Source of the DNA: Psychromicrobium silvestre
GTDB lineage: Bacteria > Actinomycetota > Actinomycetes > Actinomycetales > Micrococcaceae
DNA: 64,000 nt
NCBI RefSeq assembly: GCF_013408295.1
Contig: NZ_JACBYQ010000001.1
Location: 372,001 to 436,000 of the forward strand
Reading direction: 5' to 3'
Shown: piece after piece, positions 46,316 through 55,866 of the stretch
Position numbering within the stretch: the first letter of the stretch is position 1
How the letters are laid out: every line of letters begins with the position of its first letter
The notes under the pieces: model-generated
Seen by the model: only the letters and a program-made list of their open reading frames with translations
What the model was told of the DNA's origin: nothing
Databases searched by the model: none
Translations under genes and position numbers: made by a program

Positions 46316-47436
46316 CAGGCATCCTTCTTCGCATTATCGAGAGCCTGCTGTACATCGGCCAGCAGTTCATTCCAACTGGTCACGAACTTGTCCAGGCCTT
46401 CCTTCTCAAGCTGCGCTACGACGTCGTTGTAATGCACGCCCAAGCCCTCCAGGGCATTGAGTACGGCGTTCGCCTCCTCGTAGTGCGCGGTAACGGTGTC
46501 CCCGCTGACCGCCGCATGATCGAAAGTGGCGTCCAGGGTCTTCTCCGGCATGGTGTTGACCACGTTCGGAGCCACCAATTCGGTGACGTACAGGGTGTCC
46601 GGGTAAGCCGGGTCCTTCACGCCGGTGGAAGCCCAGAGCGGCCGCTGTGGCAGCGCTCCGGCGCTGGCCAACAGATTCCAGCGCTCGGAGCTGAACTGCT
46701 CCTGGTAGATCTGGTAAGCCAGCCGGGCATTGGCGACGCCAGCCTTCCCCTTGAGTGCGAGGGCTTCCTCGCTGCCAAGAGCGGTCAGCCGCTTGTCGAT
46801 TTCGGTATCCACCCGGGAGACGAAGAAGGAGGCGACGGAGTGGATCTGGGAAAGATCATGACCGTTTTCCTTGGCCTTCTCAATGCCCAGAAGGAAGGCG
46901 TTGATCACCGCACGGTAGCGTTCAAGCGAGAAGATCAGGGTGACATTGACGCTAATCCCGGCTGCCAGGGTCTCGGTAATCGCTTCCAAACCCTCTTGGG
47001 TGGCCGGGATTTTGATGTGCACATTGGACTTGGCAACGGCGGCGTGCAAGCGCTGGGCCTCGGCGATGGTGCCCTGGGTATCCCAGGCCTTGCGGGGATC
47101 CACTTCAATGGACACCCGGCCGTCAACACCCTGGCTCGCCTGAGCGACCGGGGCGAACAGATCACAAGCGTCGGCGACGTCGCGGGTGGTGATAGCGAAG
47201 ACTGCGGCCTCCGCATCGTTACCTTGCTCAGCCAGCTCGGAAACCTGCGCTGCGTAGGACTCGCCTTGGGAAATGGCGGCTTGGAAGATCGAAGGATTAG
47301 TGGTCACACCGACCACGTTCTTCTCTTCGATCAGTTTCTGTAAGCTGCCGCTGCTCAGCCGTTCGCGGGAAAGGTCGTCGAGCCAGATCGATACACCGGC
47401 CGCCGAAAGTTGCGCTGTGGGGGTTTGCTCAGTCAT
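46315..47436 (-). CDS. tal: transaldolase
   Basis: This 373-residue transaldolase exchanges dihydroxyacetone units between sugar phosphates. It shows [13 protein letters not shown] and [15 protein letters not shown] (Schiff-base Lys). The ATG at 47436 is chosen because it has ribosome site AGGAG and gives the normal N-terminus [10 protein letters not shown]. An upstream extension to 47595 would add a 53-residue Arg-rich leader running into tkt and is rejected. Confidence 0.96.
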   Translation of the reverse strand: MTEQTPTAQLSAAGVSIWLDDLSRERLSSGSLQKLIEEKNVVGVTTNPSIFQAAISQGESYAAQVSELAEQGNDAEAAVFAITTRDVADACDLFAPVAQASQGVDGRVSIEVDPRKAWDTQGTIAEAQRLHAAVAKSNVHIKIPATQEGLEAITETLAAGISVNVTLIFSLERYRAVINAFLLGIEKAKENGHDLSQIHSVASFFVSRVDTEIDKRLTALGSEEALALKGKAGVANARLAYQIYQEQFSSERWNLLASAGALPQRPLWASTGVKDPAYPDTLYVTELVAPNVVNTMPEKTLDATFDHAAVSGDTVTAHYEEANAVLNALEGLGVHYNDVVAQLEKEGLDKFVTSWNELLADVQQALDNAKKDA

Positions 47437-47444
47437 TGCGTCTC

Positions 47445-49580
47445 CTAAGATGCTGCTGCGATGGAGTCTTTGGCCGCCGCGGCGACCGCTTCTGTGGTGA
47501 TGCCGAATTCGGCGTATAGGCGCTTGTAATCGGCGGAGGCTCCGAAGTGTTCCAGCGAAATGGAACGTCCGGCGTCGCCGACGAATTCCCGCCAAGGCAT
47601 CGCGATTCCGGCTTCAACAGAGACCCTGGCCTTTACGGCCGAGGGGAGTACCGAATCCCGATAATCCGCATCCTGCTTGTGGAACCATTCGACGCTGGGC
47701 ATCGACACGACGCGAGCGGCGATGCCCTCTGCGGCCAAGGTCTCCCGGGCCTGCACGGCAAGCTGTAGCTCGGAGCCGGTGCCGATCAGGATGACGTCCG
47801 GGGTGACAACAGCGCTGTTCCCCGATTCATCGTCACGAACGGCCTCGGCTAGTACATAGCCGCCGCGCAGCACGCCCTCGGCGGAACCGAACTCGGTAGC
47901 GGTAGCCGTTCCTTCGCCACGCTGATAAGTGGGGATGTTCTGTCGGGTCAACACGATGCCCGCTGGGTTCTGGCGGTTCTCCAGGATGCCGCGCCAGGCC
48001 TGTGCCACCTCGTTTGGGTCACCGGGGCGCACGACGTCGAATCCCGGGATAGCGCGCAGGCTCGCCAATTGCTCAACCGGCTGGTGGGTCGGACCGTCCT
48101 CGCCGAGGCCAATCGAATCATGGGTCCAGACATAGATGCTGGGAACACCCATCAAGGCGCCAAGCCGGATTGCCGGACGCTGATAGTCGGAGAAGATCAG
48201 GAATGTTCCGGAGAACGCCCGGGTCGGTCCACCCAAGTGGATGCCGTTGACGATGGACGCCGCAGCGTGTTCCCGAATGCCGAAGTGCAGCACTCGGCCA
48301 TAGGGGTTGCCGGACCAGGCATTGGTCTGTCGGTCACTGGGAACGAAGGAAAGCGCCCCTTCGATCGTGGTGTTATTCGACTCAGCCAAATCGCAGGAGC
48401 CACCCCAAAGCTCGGGGAGTTCGGTGGCGACCGCGTTGATCACCTTTCCGGAAGCGGCCCGGGTGGAGACTTCCTTACCTGCTTCAAAGCTCGGCAAAGC
48501 CGCGGTCCAGTTCTCCGGAAGCTTGCCGGACTCCATCCGCTCCAGCAGCTTGGCGTCTTCAGCATGCGCCGTCTGCCAGGCTGCGAAGTCGGTATTCCAG
48601 GCTTCGTGCTCTGCTGCGCCGCGAGTAGCGACTTCGCGAGCGTGGGCTAGTACCTGGGGATCGACGTCGAACGTCTTTTCCGGATCGAAACCCAGGATTT
48701 CCTTGAGCCCGGCTACTTCGTCCTTACCCAGCGCCGAGCCGTGGATCTTACCGGTGTTCTGCTTGGTCGGCGAGGGCCAGCCGATGATGGTGCGCAGGGC
48801 AATGATGGAGGGCTTGGAGGTTTCGTTCTTGGCCTCCAGCAGAGCGCGGTGCAGCTCTTCGACGTCTTCGACGTAATCGCCGGTCTTGGTCCAATCAACC
48901 CGCTGCACATGCCAGCCATAGGCCTCGTAGCGCTTGAGCACGTCCTCGGAGTAGGCGATATCGGTATCGTCCTCGATCGAGATGTGGTTCTGATCGTAGA
49001 GCACCACGAGATTGCCCAGCTCCTGGTGACCAGCGAGTGAGGAAGCTTCGGAGGTGACGCCTTCTTGCAGGTCGCCGTCGGAGGCGATGACCCAGATGTT
49101 GTGATCGAAGGGGCTGCTACCGGGTGCGGCCTCGGCGTCGAAGAGACCGCGCATCCGGCGTTGCGAATAGGCAAAGCCCACCGAGGAAGCCAAACCCTGA
49201 CCCAGCGGGCCGGTGGTGATCTCTACGCCCTTGGTGTGCTTGTATTCCGGGTGGCCGGGTGTCAGTGAACCCCAGGTGCGCAGTGACTCCAGATCGCTCA
49301 ATTCCAGTCCATAACCGGAGAGGAAGAGCTGAATATAGAGGGTGAGCGAGCTATGCCCGGGGGAGAGAATGAAACGGTCGCGGCCAGCCCACTGCGGGTC
49401 TGCCGGATCATGTTTGAGGAACTTCTGAAAAATCAAATAAGCCGCCGGAGCTAGGCTCATCGCGGTTCCAGGGTGGCCGTTACCAACCTTCTCCACCGCG
49501 TCCGCAGCCAACACCCGAATGGTGTCAACTGCCTGCTGGTCTAGCTCTGTCCATGAAAATTCTTGGCTATCCTGTGGCAT
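47445..49580 (-). CDS. tkt: transketolase
   Basis: This 711-residue thiamine diphosphate enzyme of the pentose phosphate pathway has [14 protein letters not shown], the ThDP-binding SDGDLQEG, and the transketolase signature [21 protein letters not shown]. It heads the operon tkt–tal–pgi–zwf–opcA–pgl. Ribosome site GAGAGGG lies before the ATG. It is divergent from ctaB. Confidence 0.98.
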   Translation of the reverse strand: MPQDSQEFSWTELDQQAVDTIRVLAADAVEKVGNGHPGTAMSLAPAAYLIFQKFLKHDPADPQWAGRDRFILSPGHSSLTLYIQLFLSGYGLELSDLESLRTWGSLTPGHPEYKHTKGVEITTGPLGQGLASSVGFAYSQRRMRGLFDAEAAPGSSPFDHNIWVIASDGDLQEGVTSEASSLAGHQELGNLVVLYDQNHISIEDDTDIAYSEDVLKRYEAYGWHVQRVDWTKTGDYVEDVEELHRALLEAKNETSKPSIIALRTIIGWPSPTKQNTGKIHGSALGKDEVAGLKEILGFDPEKTFDVDPQVLAHAREVATRGAAEHEAWNTDFAAWQTAHAEDAKLLERMESGKLPENWTAALPSFEAGKEVSTRAASGKVINAVATELPELWGGSCDLAESNNTTIEGALSFVPSDRQTNAWSGNPYGRVLHFGIREHAAASIVNGIHLGGPTRAFSGTFLIFSDYQRPAIRLGALMGVPSIYVWTHDSIGLGEDGPTHQPVEQLASLRAIPGFDVVRPGDPNEVAQAWRGILENRQNPAGIVLTRQNIPTYQRGEGTATATEFGSAEGVLRGGYVLAEAVRDDESGNSAVVTPDVILIGTGSELQLAVQARETLAAEGIAARVVSMPSVEWFHKQDADYRDSVLPSAVKARVSVEAGIAMPWREFVGDAGRSISLEHFGASADYKRLYAEFGITTEAVAAAAKDSIAAAS

Positions 49581-49730
49581 CGAAAACAGTGCCCTCTCTT
49601 GCGGAAATAATGGATCGTTGAACTCCGCCTCTCAGCTTAGTGCTTAAGGCCTGTGGCTTGGGTAACGCAGTGAAGTCTGACTCGTCACAGAGCGTAGGCC
49701 TGGCGTCCCGGGGGCTGTGTGCCTGGCGTA

Positions 49731-49736
49731 TAGAAT
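49731..49736 (+). promoter_or_regulatory. -10 element for ctaB
   Basis: TAGAAT in TATAGAATAGGG lies about 40 bp before ctaB in the 194-bp tkt–ctaB divergent gap; a short leader with site GGGTGAG follows. Nothing else is evident in this gap. Confidence 0.45.
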
Positions 49737-49780
49737 AGGGAAGACAACAGCGTGGATAGAAACATGGGTGAGACGTGCGT

Positions 49781-50728
49781 GTGACGCAGGCAGCAACGAG
49801 GCCGGTGGAGTCGGGTGCTCCGCAGAAACTTAGCTTCGGGGCGAAGGCAAAGGCTTATCTTGCGCTGACTAAACCGCGCGTGATTGAACTGCTGCTGGTC
49901 ACCACCTTGCCCACCATGATCTTTGCGGCGCGTTCCTTCCCGGATATCTGGCTCATTGTGGCCACGATGGTCGGTGGTGCCCTCGCTGCGGGGAGTGCCG
50001 GTGCCTTCAATTGCTACATTGATCGCGATATTGACAAGGTCATGCACCGCACCGAGAACCGCCCGCTGGTCACCGGCGCCATCAGCCCTCGGGAAGCCTT
50101 GATCTTCTCCTGGGTGCTCGGTGTACTTGCCATCGCCGTCCTTTGGTTCGGTGCCAATCCGCTGGCCGGTTTGCTCGGCGTGGCCGCTATTTTCTTCTAC
50201 GTTGTGGTCTACACCCTGATTCTGAAGCGGCGCACCGCGCAGAACATCGTTTGGGGCGGAGTGGCCGGTTGCATGCCGGTGCTGATCGCCTGGGCCGCCG
50301 TGACCAACGGTCTGGACTGGCCCGCCGTCATCCTCTTCCTGATCATTTTCCTCTGGACGCCACCGCATTACTGGCCGCTGTCGATGCGTTACAGCGAGGA
50401 TTACAACGCGGCCAAGGTTCCTATGCTCGGTGCGGTGGCCGGTGCCCGCATCGTCTCCGTACAGGTGGTTCTCTACGCTTGGGCGATGGTGGCCTGTTCA
50501 CTGCTGATGATTCCTTTGGGCCGGGCTGGCATTGTCTATACCGTCGTCTCGCTGGCCGCGGGTGCCTGGTTCCTGGTGGAGACGCATCGTCTGCACAGCA
50601 AGGCTCAGCACGATGAGCTCACCAATAAGGGCGCCATGAAGGTTTTCCATGGCTCGATTAGCTATCTGACCCTGGTTTTTGTGGCCCTCGCGGTGGATCC
50701 CTTTGTGGGCCTGCCACTGATGAGCTAA
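49781..50728 (+). CDS. ctaB: heme O synthase (protoheme IX farnesyltransferase)
   Basis: This ~315-residue UbiA-family membrane prenyltransferase adds farnesyl to heme for cytochrome oxidase. It has the Asp-rich motif [20 protein letters not shown] (near residue 75) and [19 protein letters not shown]. About nine helices are predicted. GTG codons at 49775 and 49781 are both in frame; 49781 lies better behind the ribosome site. Next, in opposite orientation, is ctaA for the following step. Confidence 0.95.
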   Translation: MTQAATRPVESGAPQKLSFGAKAKAYLALTKPRVIELLLVTTLPTMIFAARSFPDIWLIVATMVGGALAAGSAGAFNCYIDRDIDKVMHRTENRPLVTGAISPREALIFSWVLGVLAIAVLWFGANPLAGLLGVAAIFFYVVVYTLILKRRTAQNIVWGGVAGCMPVLIAWAAVTNGLDWPAVILFLIIFLWTPPHYWPLSMRYSEDYNAAKVPMLGAVAGARIVSVQVVLYAWAMVACSLLMIPLGRAGIVYTVVSLAAGAWFLVETHRLHSKAQHDELTNKGAMKVFHGSISYLTLVFVALAVDPFVGLPLMS

Positions 50729-50750
50729 TTCTTTAGCCAGTCGACCGACG

Positions 50751-50817
50751 CACTCGCTTTTACCATTTACGCGCCCCACTCGCTTTTACCACTCGACCGA
50801 GCCACTCGCTTTAACCA
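50751..50817. repeat. three direct repeats with 26-bp period downstream of ctaB
   Basis: CACTCGCTTTTACCA occurs at 50751–50765, 50777–50791 and, with one change (TTAACCA), at 50803–50817. Each is separated by 11 non-matching bases. Part of the 270-bp intergenic region between convergent ctaB and ctaA. Confidence 0.85.
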
Positions 50818-50865
50818 CCCACGCGCTGAGTTGTGCCTGAGTTGTTCCGACGCAGCTACCCGCTC

Positions 50866-50939
50866 GCGATAGCCCAATGACTTGGCGATAGCCCAATGGT
50901 GGGCGATTGGGCTATCCCGATGCCAGTGAGCTATCCCGA
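50866..50939. repeat. symmetric four-half-site palindrome array between ctaB and ctaA
   Basis: GCGATAGCCCAATG occurs twice, 19 bp apart (50866, 50885). It is mirrored by GCTATCCCGA twice, 19 bp apart (50911, 50930). The GATAGC/GCTATC cores are perfectly symmetric about 50901/50902. The inner pair forms 11-bp arms GATAGCCCAAT/ATTGGGCTATC (50887–50897/50906–50916). Confidence 0.85.
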
Positions 50940-50970
50940 ACGCTGGGATGAGTCCTAGGGTGGGGAAAGT

Positions 50971-50991
50971 GCGGCTAAGAAACTAAGCCGC
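50971..50991. terminator. hairpin before the ctaA 3' end
   Basis: GCGGCT (50971–50976) pairs with AGCCGC (50986–50991) directly beyond the ctaA stop, a small candidate terminator for ctaA or ctaB. Confidence 0.4.
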
Positions 50992-50998
50992 TAAGAGA

Positions 50999-51916
50999 TT
51001 ATGCCGAGCGGCGCGAACGCAGCGCGATATCGGCAACATTGGTGCCAGCGGCCAGCAGCGCTGCCGCACCCAGCATATGCAGCCCAACTAGCACGATCGG
51101 CAAGCCCGTGAAGTACTGAGTAAAGCCAATAATGGCTTGCAGAACCACTGCGAGCAGCAGCCAGATAATGGCCGAGCGGAGCAGATCGCCGCGGCCGCGC
51201 CGCCAGCAGAGCACGAGCAGCAGCAAGGTGCAGGCCACCAGCAAATACACCGGTAGCGCGTGTACCCGGGTGATTAACTCGGGATCCAATCCGTTCCGAG
51301 GTGCCTTTGCATCGCCCGCATGTGGCCCGGACCCGGTCACCATCACGCCAAGAATCACGGTGATATAAACCAGCACGGCGGCTGCCACCGAGAGCTGCCG
51401 AAGAGTGGAGCGGACGGCTTGCTGAGTTTCCGGCGGTCGCCCATAAGCTCTGTTGACCAGCAGCATGGAGAACACCACCAGGGTGGCGGAGACCAAGAAA
51501 TGTAAGCCAACGACCCAAGGGTTGAGGTTGCTGAGCACCGTGATGCCGCCGATGATTCCCTGTGCCGGAATGCTGGCCAGCAAGCCGAAGGAGAGCCAGA
51601 ACATATCCGCGCGTTCCTTGCGCAAGTTCAGCAAGGACAGCAGCATAGCCAGCGCGACAATAGCCAGCGCGAAGGTCAGTGTCCGGTTTCCGAATTCGAT
51701 AATGCCGTGAATTCCCATCTCGGGAGTGTTCACCAGCGATCCCGAGGTGCACTTGGGCCAGGTGGGGCAGCCCAGGCCGGAGGAAGTGAGACGAACAGCA
51801 CCGCCGGTGCCCACCAGCACAATCTGGCCAATCAGCGAGGCGATGGTCAGCCGACGCACGGTGTTATTGACCGTGGTCGGGAGTTTGGCCTTCAGCGACC
51901 GATACAGGGTAGTCAT
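50999..51916 (-). CDS. ctaA: heme A synthase (COX15/CtaA)
   Basis: This 305-residue polytopic membrane enzyme oxidises heme O to heme A. It shows VGTGGAVRLTSSGLGCPTWPKC (conserved Cys pair near residues 50–56), IIEFGNRTL and HMLGAAALLAAG, and about eight helices carrying histidine heme ligands. The ABC transporter genes upstream end two bases before its ATG, so it may be read with them. Confidence 0.95.
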   Translation of the reverse strand: MTTLYRSLKAKLPTTVNNTVRRLTIASLIGQIVLVGTGGAVRLTSSGLGCPTWPKCTSGSLVNTPEMGIHGIIEFGNRTLTFALAIVALAMLLSLLNLRKERADMFWLSFGLLASIPAQGIIGGITVLSNLNPWVVGLHFLVSATLVVFSMLLVNRAYGRPPETQQAVRSTLRQLSVAAAVLVYITVILGVMVTGSGPHAGDAKAPRNGLDPELITRVHALPVYLLVACTLLLLVLCWRRGRGDLLRSAIIWLLLAVVLQAIIGFTQYFTGLPIVLVGLHMLGAAALLAAGTNVADIALRSRRSA

Positions 51917-51917
51917 C

Positions 51918-52688
51918 TCAACTCCATTTGAACCATTTCACTGCGGCCGCCGATGCGACCACAGCCCAGAGAAGCAGCACAATGACTGCGAGAACATTGA
52001 GGCCGCCGCCCAGCATAGCTGTCCGCATCGCCTCACCGAGAGCACCGGAGGGGAGGAACTGCACAATATCCGTCATTAGCCCCGGTGAACGGCTGGGCGG
52101 CAAAACGATGCCTCCCAGGGCTCCGAGCAAGATCCAGAGCAGATTGGTGAGAGCCAAGGTGGCTTCGGGACGCGCGGTGCCGGCAATTAGCAAGCCCAGT
52201 GAGGTAAAGGACAAGGCTCCCAGAATAAGCAGTGGAATACCGAGTAGCAGTCCCGGGAAATCGGGGTGCCAGCCGAGGAAAAGGGCGACGACGGTTATCA
52301 CCAGTGCCTGAATCACCAGTACAGCCAGAACGGCGATCACCTTACCGGCAATCAAGCCACCCCGTCCCAGCGGGGTGGTGGAGAGGAATCGCAGCACCCC
52401 ATACCTGCGGTCAAAACCGGTGGCAATGCCCTGGCCGGTGAAGGCAGTAGACATCGCACAAAGCGCCAGGATGCCCGGAGTGGCGACATTGATCCGGCTA
52501 TTGCCGAGATTATCGAGCAGCGGCGTGACCACTAGGGCGATCAGCCCGAGCAAGGGCAGCACGATGGCTAAGATGAGCTGCTCACCATTGCGGAGCATGG
52601 TGCTGGTCTCATAGCGGCTCTGTAATACGATCCGACGCGTTAACGAGGCGGGTCGTGCCGTTTTCAACTGGCTGAATTCGGCGCTCAT
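51918..52688 (-). CDS. ABC-2 type transporter permease
   Basis: This 256-residue membrane protein has about six helices. It is of the ABC-2 exporter permease class (AMSTAFTGQGIATGFDRRYGVLRFLSTTPLGRGGLIAGK). It overlaps the ATPase gene by 4 bp and is followed after two bases by ctaA. The pair is often found beside ctaA in actinobacteria, but the substrate is not established. Confidence 0.88.
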   Translation of the reverse strand: MSAEFSQLKTARPASLTRRIVLQSRYETSTMLRNGEQLILAIVLPLLGLIALVVTPLLDNLGNSRINVATPGILALCAMSTAFTGQGIATGFDRRYGVLRFLSTTPLGRGGLIAGKVIAVLAVLVIQALVITVVALFLGWHPDFPGLLLGIPLLILGALSFTSLGLLIAGTARPEATLALTNLLWILLGALGGIVLPPSRSPGLMTDIVQFLPSGALGEAMRTAMLGGGLNVLAVIVLLLWAVVASAAAVKWFKWS

Positions 52689-53692
52689 CGCTGGCTGCCC
52701 TGCTGGTTGGATTTGGCTTGACGTGCTTCTACCCGCGCCGCTTCGGCGGTCTCGGCAATGTCCAAGAAAACGTCCTCAAGCGAATGTGCAGCCAGGTTCA
52801 GCGCACTCGGCATTACTCCTTGAGCCGCCCATTCGCTCGTTAGCGCGGCCAGATCGGTGGGAAGCAGTGGGCCGCTTAGCTGATAGCTGCCGGGACGAGT
52901 CTCCTGCAACCGCAGTTCGGGACGTAGCACCTTGGTCAGCTCCAAGCCCGCGGGAGCATCGAAAGTGAGGGTTCTATTGGCCTGCGGGTCGTTTGCGGCA
53001 CTGAGCAACTCCGGTACGGTGCCCTCGGCAACGGTCCGGCCGTCGTCGATTATGTAAACATAATCGGCCAGTCGCTGGGCATCGTCGAGAAGATGGGTGG
53101 TGAGCACCACGGCCACCCCTTCGCTGCGCAGCCGACGAATTAAATCGAAGACTAACTGCCGGGATTGCGGATCCAGTCCGGCACTGGGCTCATCTAGAAA
53201 GACGATTTCCGGTCGGCCGAGTAACGCGGCGGCTAAAGCAACTCGTTGCTTCTGCCCGCCGGAGAGCCTGCGGATGCTGGTGCTGGAAAAGGAAGCAATA
53301 TCCAGCAGTTCCACCAATTCCTGCACCGGCCAGGGGTCCTGATACATTCCGCTGACATGTTGCAGGAGCGGGATCGGTCGCTGCGCGGGGGGCAAGCCGC
53401 CGTCCTGCAGCATTACCCCGACCCTGGCGCGCAGGCTAGCATCCGCATGCTCCGGATCATGGCCAAGCAGTGAAATCGTGCCACCTTGGCGACCTTGCAA
53501 ACCTTGTGCACATTCCAAGGTGGTGGTCTTGCCAGCACCATTGGAGCCGAGTAAAACGGTCACCTGGCCGTAGTGGGCGGTGAGTGAAAGGCCACTCAGA
53601 ACACGTTTCATCCGGCCGTCCAAGGCGGGAACTGGCCCGACATCTTTGACGAGCCCGTCGATCACGAGGGCGGGGGAGAGGGCTTCGGGCAC
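52685..53692 (-). CDS. ABC transporter ATP-binding protein
   Basis: This 335-residue ATPase has Walker A LGSNGAGKTTTLECAQGL, signature RLSGGQKQRVALAAALLG and Walker B IVFLDEPSAGLDPQ, plus a C-terminal extension as in drug/lipid exporters. The GTG start stands seven bases after a TAGACT hexamer on the same strand, so the message is probably leaderless. It is divergent from the penicillin-binding protein gene. Confidence 0.9.
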   Translation of the reverse strand: MPEALSPALVIDGLVKDVGPVPALDGRMKRVLSGLSLTAHYGQVTVLLGSNGAGKTTTLECAQGLQGRQGGTISLLGHDPEHADASLRARVGVMLQDGGLPPAQRPIPLLQHVSGMYQDPWPVQELVELLDIASFSSTSIRRLSGGQKQRVALAAALLGRPEIVFLDEPSAGLDPQSRQLVFDLIRRLRSEGVAVVLTTHLLDDAQRLADYVYIIDDGRTVAEGTVPELLSAANDPQANRTLTFDAPAGLELTKVLRPELRLQETRPGSYQLSGPLLPTDLAALTSEWAAQGVMPSALNLAAHSLEDVFLDIAETAEAARVEARQAKSNQQGSQR

Positions 53693-53710
53693 GCCTTATA
53701 GTCTACGACA

Positions 53711-53737
53711 CTGATTTCTACAGCAAGTAGTAATCAG
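53711..53737. promoter_or_regulatory. inverted repeat in the ABC exporter/PBP divergent promoter
   Basis: CTGATTTCTAC and GTAGTAATCAG (53711–53721/53727–53737) pair at ten of eleven positions around five bases, centred in the 75-bp divergent gap. A shared operator is possible. Confidence 0.5.
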
Positions 53738-53755
53738 AATTGTCGTTTGATTTGA

Positions 53756-53761
53756 GATACT
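53756..53761 (+). promoter_or_regulatory. -10 element of leaderless PBP promoter
   Basis: GATACT, six bases, then GTG at 53768. The inverted repeat lies just upstream. Confidence 0.45.
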
Positions 53762-53767
53762 GGGCGA

Positions 53768-55768
53768 GTGCGGAAAAGTGGATTGCGGAAATTTAAAACC
53801 CTGGCCCTTGCTTTGCCCGTGGCGCTGCTAGCGCTCACGCTGACCTCTTGCGATGGGGGTGATGACGGCGCCAAGGACGCTGCCCAGAAACTCGCAGAGG
53901 CCCTGAGCTCGGGAAATCTCAGCTCACTGAGCTTCGCCAATTCGGTCAGTGCTGAGACAGCCAACACCTCCTTCACCGAGCTGATTAAGCCGCTTGGCGA
54001 GGTCAAGCCGAAGGTTAGCCTCGGCGAGATTCAGGTGGATAAGGATAATAAGGATAATAAGGACAAAATTTCCGCCACCCTGAGCTACGAGTGGAGCTTT
54101 GGCAAAGAAAGCTGGAAGTACAACAGCACCGCCTCGCTGAGTAAAACCGATAAGACCTGGAGCACTCTCTGGACCCCGGAACTGATTGTTCCCGGATTCC
54201 AGGAGGGTGATGTTCTGCAGCTCCAAACTACGGCTGCGCCGCGCGGAAAGATTTTGGGCGACGGCGGTCAGGTGCTGGTGCAGGACCGGCCGGTGCTGCT
54301 GATCGGTATTGACAAGACCAAGGTCAATACCGCTGGCCAGCCAAGCTCGGCGAAGGCCCTAGCGACTCTGGTCGGAGTGGACCCCGCAGCCTTCGCTAGC
54401 CAAGTTCAGGCCGCCGGACCGCAGGCGTTTGTGCAGGCCATCTCGCTACGCGATGATGCCAATAGAACCGTGACCGATGCTCAGATCGCAGCCATTCCCG
54501 GTGCCGTCGGACTTAAAGACACGCTTCCCCTCGCACCGACCCGGAGCTTTGCCCGCCCGGTGCTGGGCACGGTGGGCGAAGCCACCAAGGAACTCATCGA
54601 GAAGTCCGATGGACGGCTCAAAGCAGGTGACCTGACCGGCCTGAGCGGGTTGCAGGCACAATATGACGAGCAACTCTCCGGCACCTCCGGGATCGAGATC
54701 GTCGAAAAACCAGCGAAGGCTGATGCCGCCGGTACCCCGAGGGTGCTGTTTACGGTGAATGCCAAGGCTGGTAGCGACCTCAAAACCACGCTGAGCCTGA
54801 AGACCCAAAACCTGGCCGAGTCGCTACTCAGCGATACCACCTCCCCCTCAGCCATTGTGGCGATCAAACCGTCGACAGGAGCAGTACTCGCGGCCGCTAG
54901 CGGACCCGCCAGTAACGGCTACAACACGGCGCTCTTGGGCCAGTACGCTCCGGGCTCAACCTTCAAGACGATCACCTCCTTGGCCCTCCTGCGGAACGGC
55001 CTGACTCCGGACAGCACGGTTCCTTGCACCCCTTCGATCGCGGCAGGCGGGACCACCTTCAAAAACGCTCCCGGTTATCCGGAGAGCAGCACGGGGCAGA
55101 TCACCCTGCGTGACGCTTTTGCACACTCCTGTAATACCGCCTTTATCTCCCAGGCCGGGAAGGTGAGTCAGGCGCAACTTGCCGAGGCAGCCGCGAGCCT
55201 GGGCATTGGCACCGGGGGAGCAGAGACGGAGTTCGGGGCCGAAAACTTTAGCGGCAATGTGCCAGCCAGCGGTACCGACGCCGAGCATGCGGCTTCGATG
55301 ATCGGTCAGGGCAAGGTGCTGGTTTCGCCGTGGACGATGGCCAATGTTGCAGCCAGCGTAAGTCATGGCTCCAAGGTGCAGGCGAAGCTGGTGCAAGCCA
55401 CTCCGAGCACGCCAAGCACAGCTTCGGCTTCGTCCGGCACCTCCAGTACTGGGTCTGCCTCCACTACCGACAGTGTGCCTTCGAGCCCACCGCTTACCAC
55501 CGCCGAGGCTGCGAAGCTCAAAGACATGATGAGCGCTGTGGTGACCAGTGGCCACGCCGCAGTCCTGCAGAATCTTCCCGGTGGCGCGGTAATCGCCAAA
55601 ACCGGCACCGCCGAATACGGCAATGACAACCCGCCGAAAACCCACTCCTGGATGATCGCCGCCCAGGGGGATATCGCCGTCGTGGTCTTCGTGGAGGACG
55701 GCGGGCTTGGCGCGGGTACCGCCGGGCCAATCATGGCAGACTTCCTCAACGGGCTGATCGGCAAATAG
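53768..55768 (+). CDS. class B penicillin-binding protein (MecA_N/transpeptidase)
   Basis: This 666-residue cell-wall transpeptidase starts with a signal ending in LTLTSCDGG (lipobox Cys near 28), so it may be a lipoprotein. An NTF2-like MecA_N domain (~35–160) and a dimerisation domain follow. The catalytic domain carries STFK (Ser397), SCN (454–456) and KTGTA (611–615). A Ser/Thr/Pro-rich insertion (~540–575) lies before KTG. All active-site motifs are intact. It resembles MecA-type proteins, but resistance cannot be inferred. Confidence 0.93.
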   Translation: MRKSGLRKFKTLALALPVALLALTLTSCDGGDDGAKDAAQKLAEALSSGNLSSLSFANSVSAETANTSFTELIKPLGEVKPKVSLGEIQVDKDNKDNKDKISATLSYEWSFGKESWKYNSTASLSKTDKTWSTLWTPELIVPGFQEGDVLQLQTTAAPRGKILGDGGQVLVQDRPVLLIGIDKTKVNTAGQPSSAKALATLVGVDPAAFASQVQAAGPQAFVQAISLRDDANRTVTDAQIAAIPGAVGLKDTLPLAPTRSFARPVLGTVGEATKELIEKSDGRLKAGDLTGLSGLQAQYDEQLSGTSGIEIVEKPAKADAAGTPRVLFTVNAKAGSDLKTTLSLKTQNLAESLLSDTTSPSAIVAIKPSTGAVLAAASGPASNGYNTALLGQYAPGSTFKTITSLALLRNGLTPDSTVPCTPSIAAGGTTFKNAPGYPESSTGQITLRDAFAHSCNTAFISQAGKVSQAQLAEAAASLGIGTGGAETEFGAENFSGNVPASGTDAEHAASMIGQGKVLVSPWTMANVAASVSHGSKVQAKLVQATPSTPSTASASSGTSSTGSASTTDSVPSSPPLTTAEAAKLKDMMSAVVTSGHAAVLQNLPGGAVIAKTGTAEYGNDNPPKTHSWMIAAQGDIAVVVFVEDGGLGAGTAGPIMADFLNGLIGK

Positions 55769-55790
55769 ACAAATAAAATAGACAAATAAA
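55765..55790. repeat. 13-bp tandem duplication spanning the PBP stop codon
   Basis: ATAGACAAATAAA occurs twice in a row, the first copy including the TAG stop. Confidence 0.8.
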
Positions 55791-55854
55791 CGGATGCCTG
55801 GCCTGTAACGCCGTCTGAAGGGCTGCCTTACTAGCTGTCAGGAATCTATTAGGA

Positions 55855-55860
55855 CATAAT
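55855..55860 (+). promoter_or_regulatory. -10 element of leaderless sufR promoter
   Basis: CATAAT, six bases, then GTG at 55867 for the suf operon. Confidence 0.45.
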
Positions 55861-55866
55861 TGTGTT

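Noticed and set aside
46432-47343. 303-codon open frame antisense to tal
   Set aside because: Opposite to a clear transaldolase; composition follows the tal codon pattern and no protein family or ribosome site is visible.
47437-47595. N-terminal extension of tal
   Set aside because: It would give an Arg-rich leader running into tkt; ATG 47436 has a good ribosome site and the family's normal start.
50751-50939. Possible CRISPR array
   Set aside because: Repeats are only 15 bp with 11-bp gaps and three copies, followed by inverted rather than direct units; no cas genes nearby.
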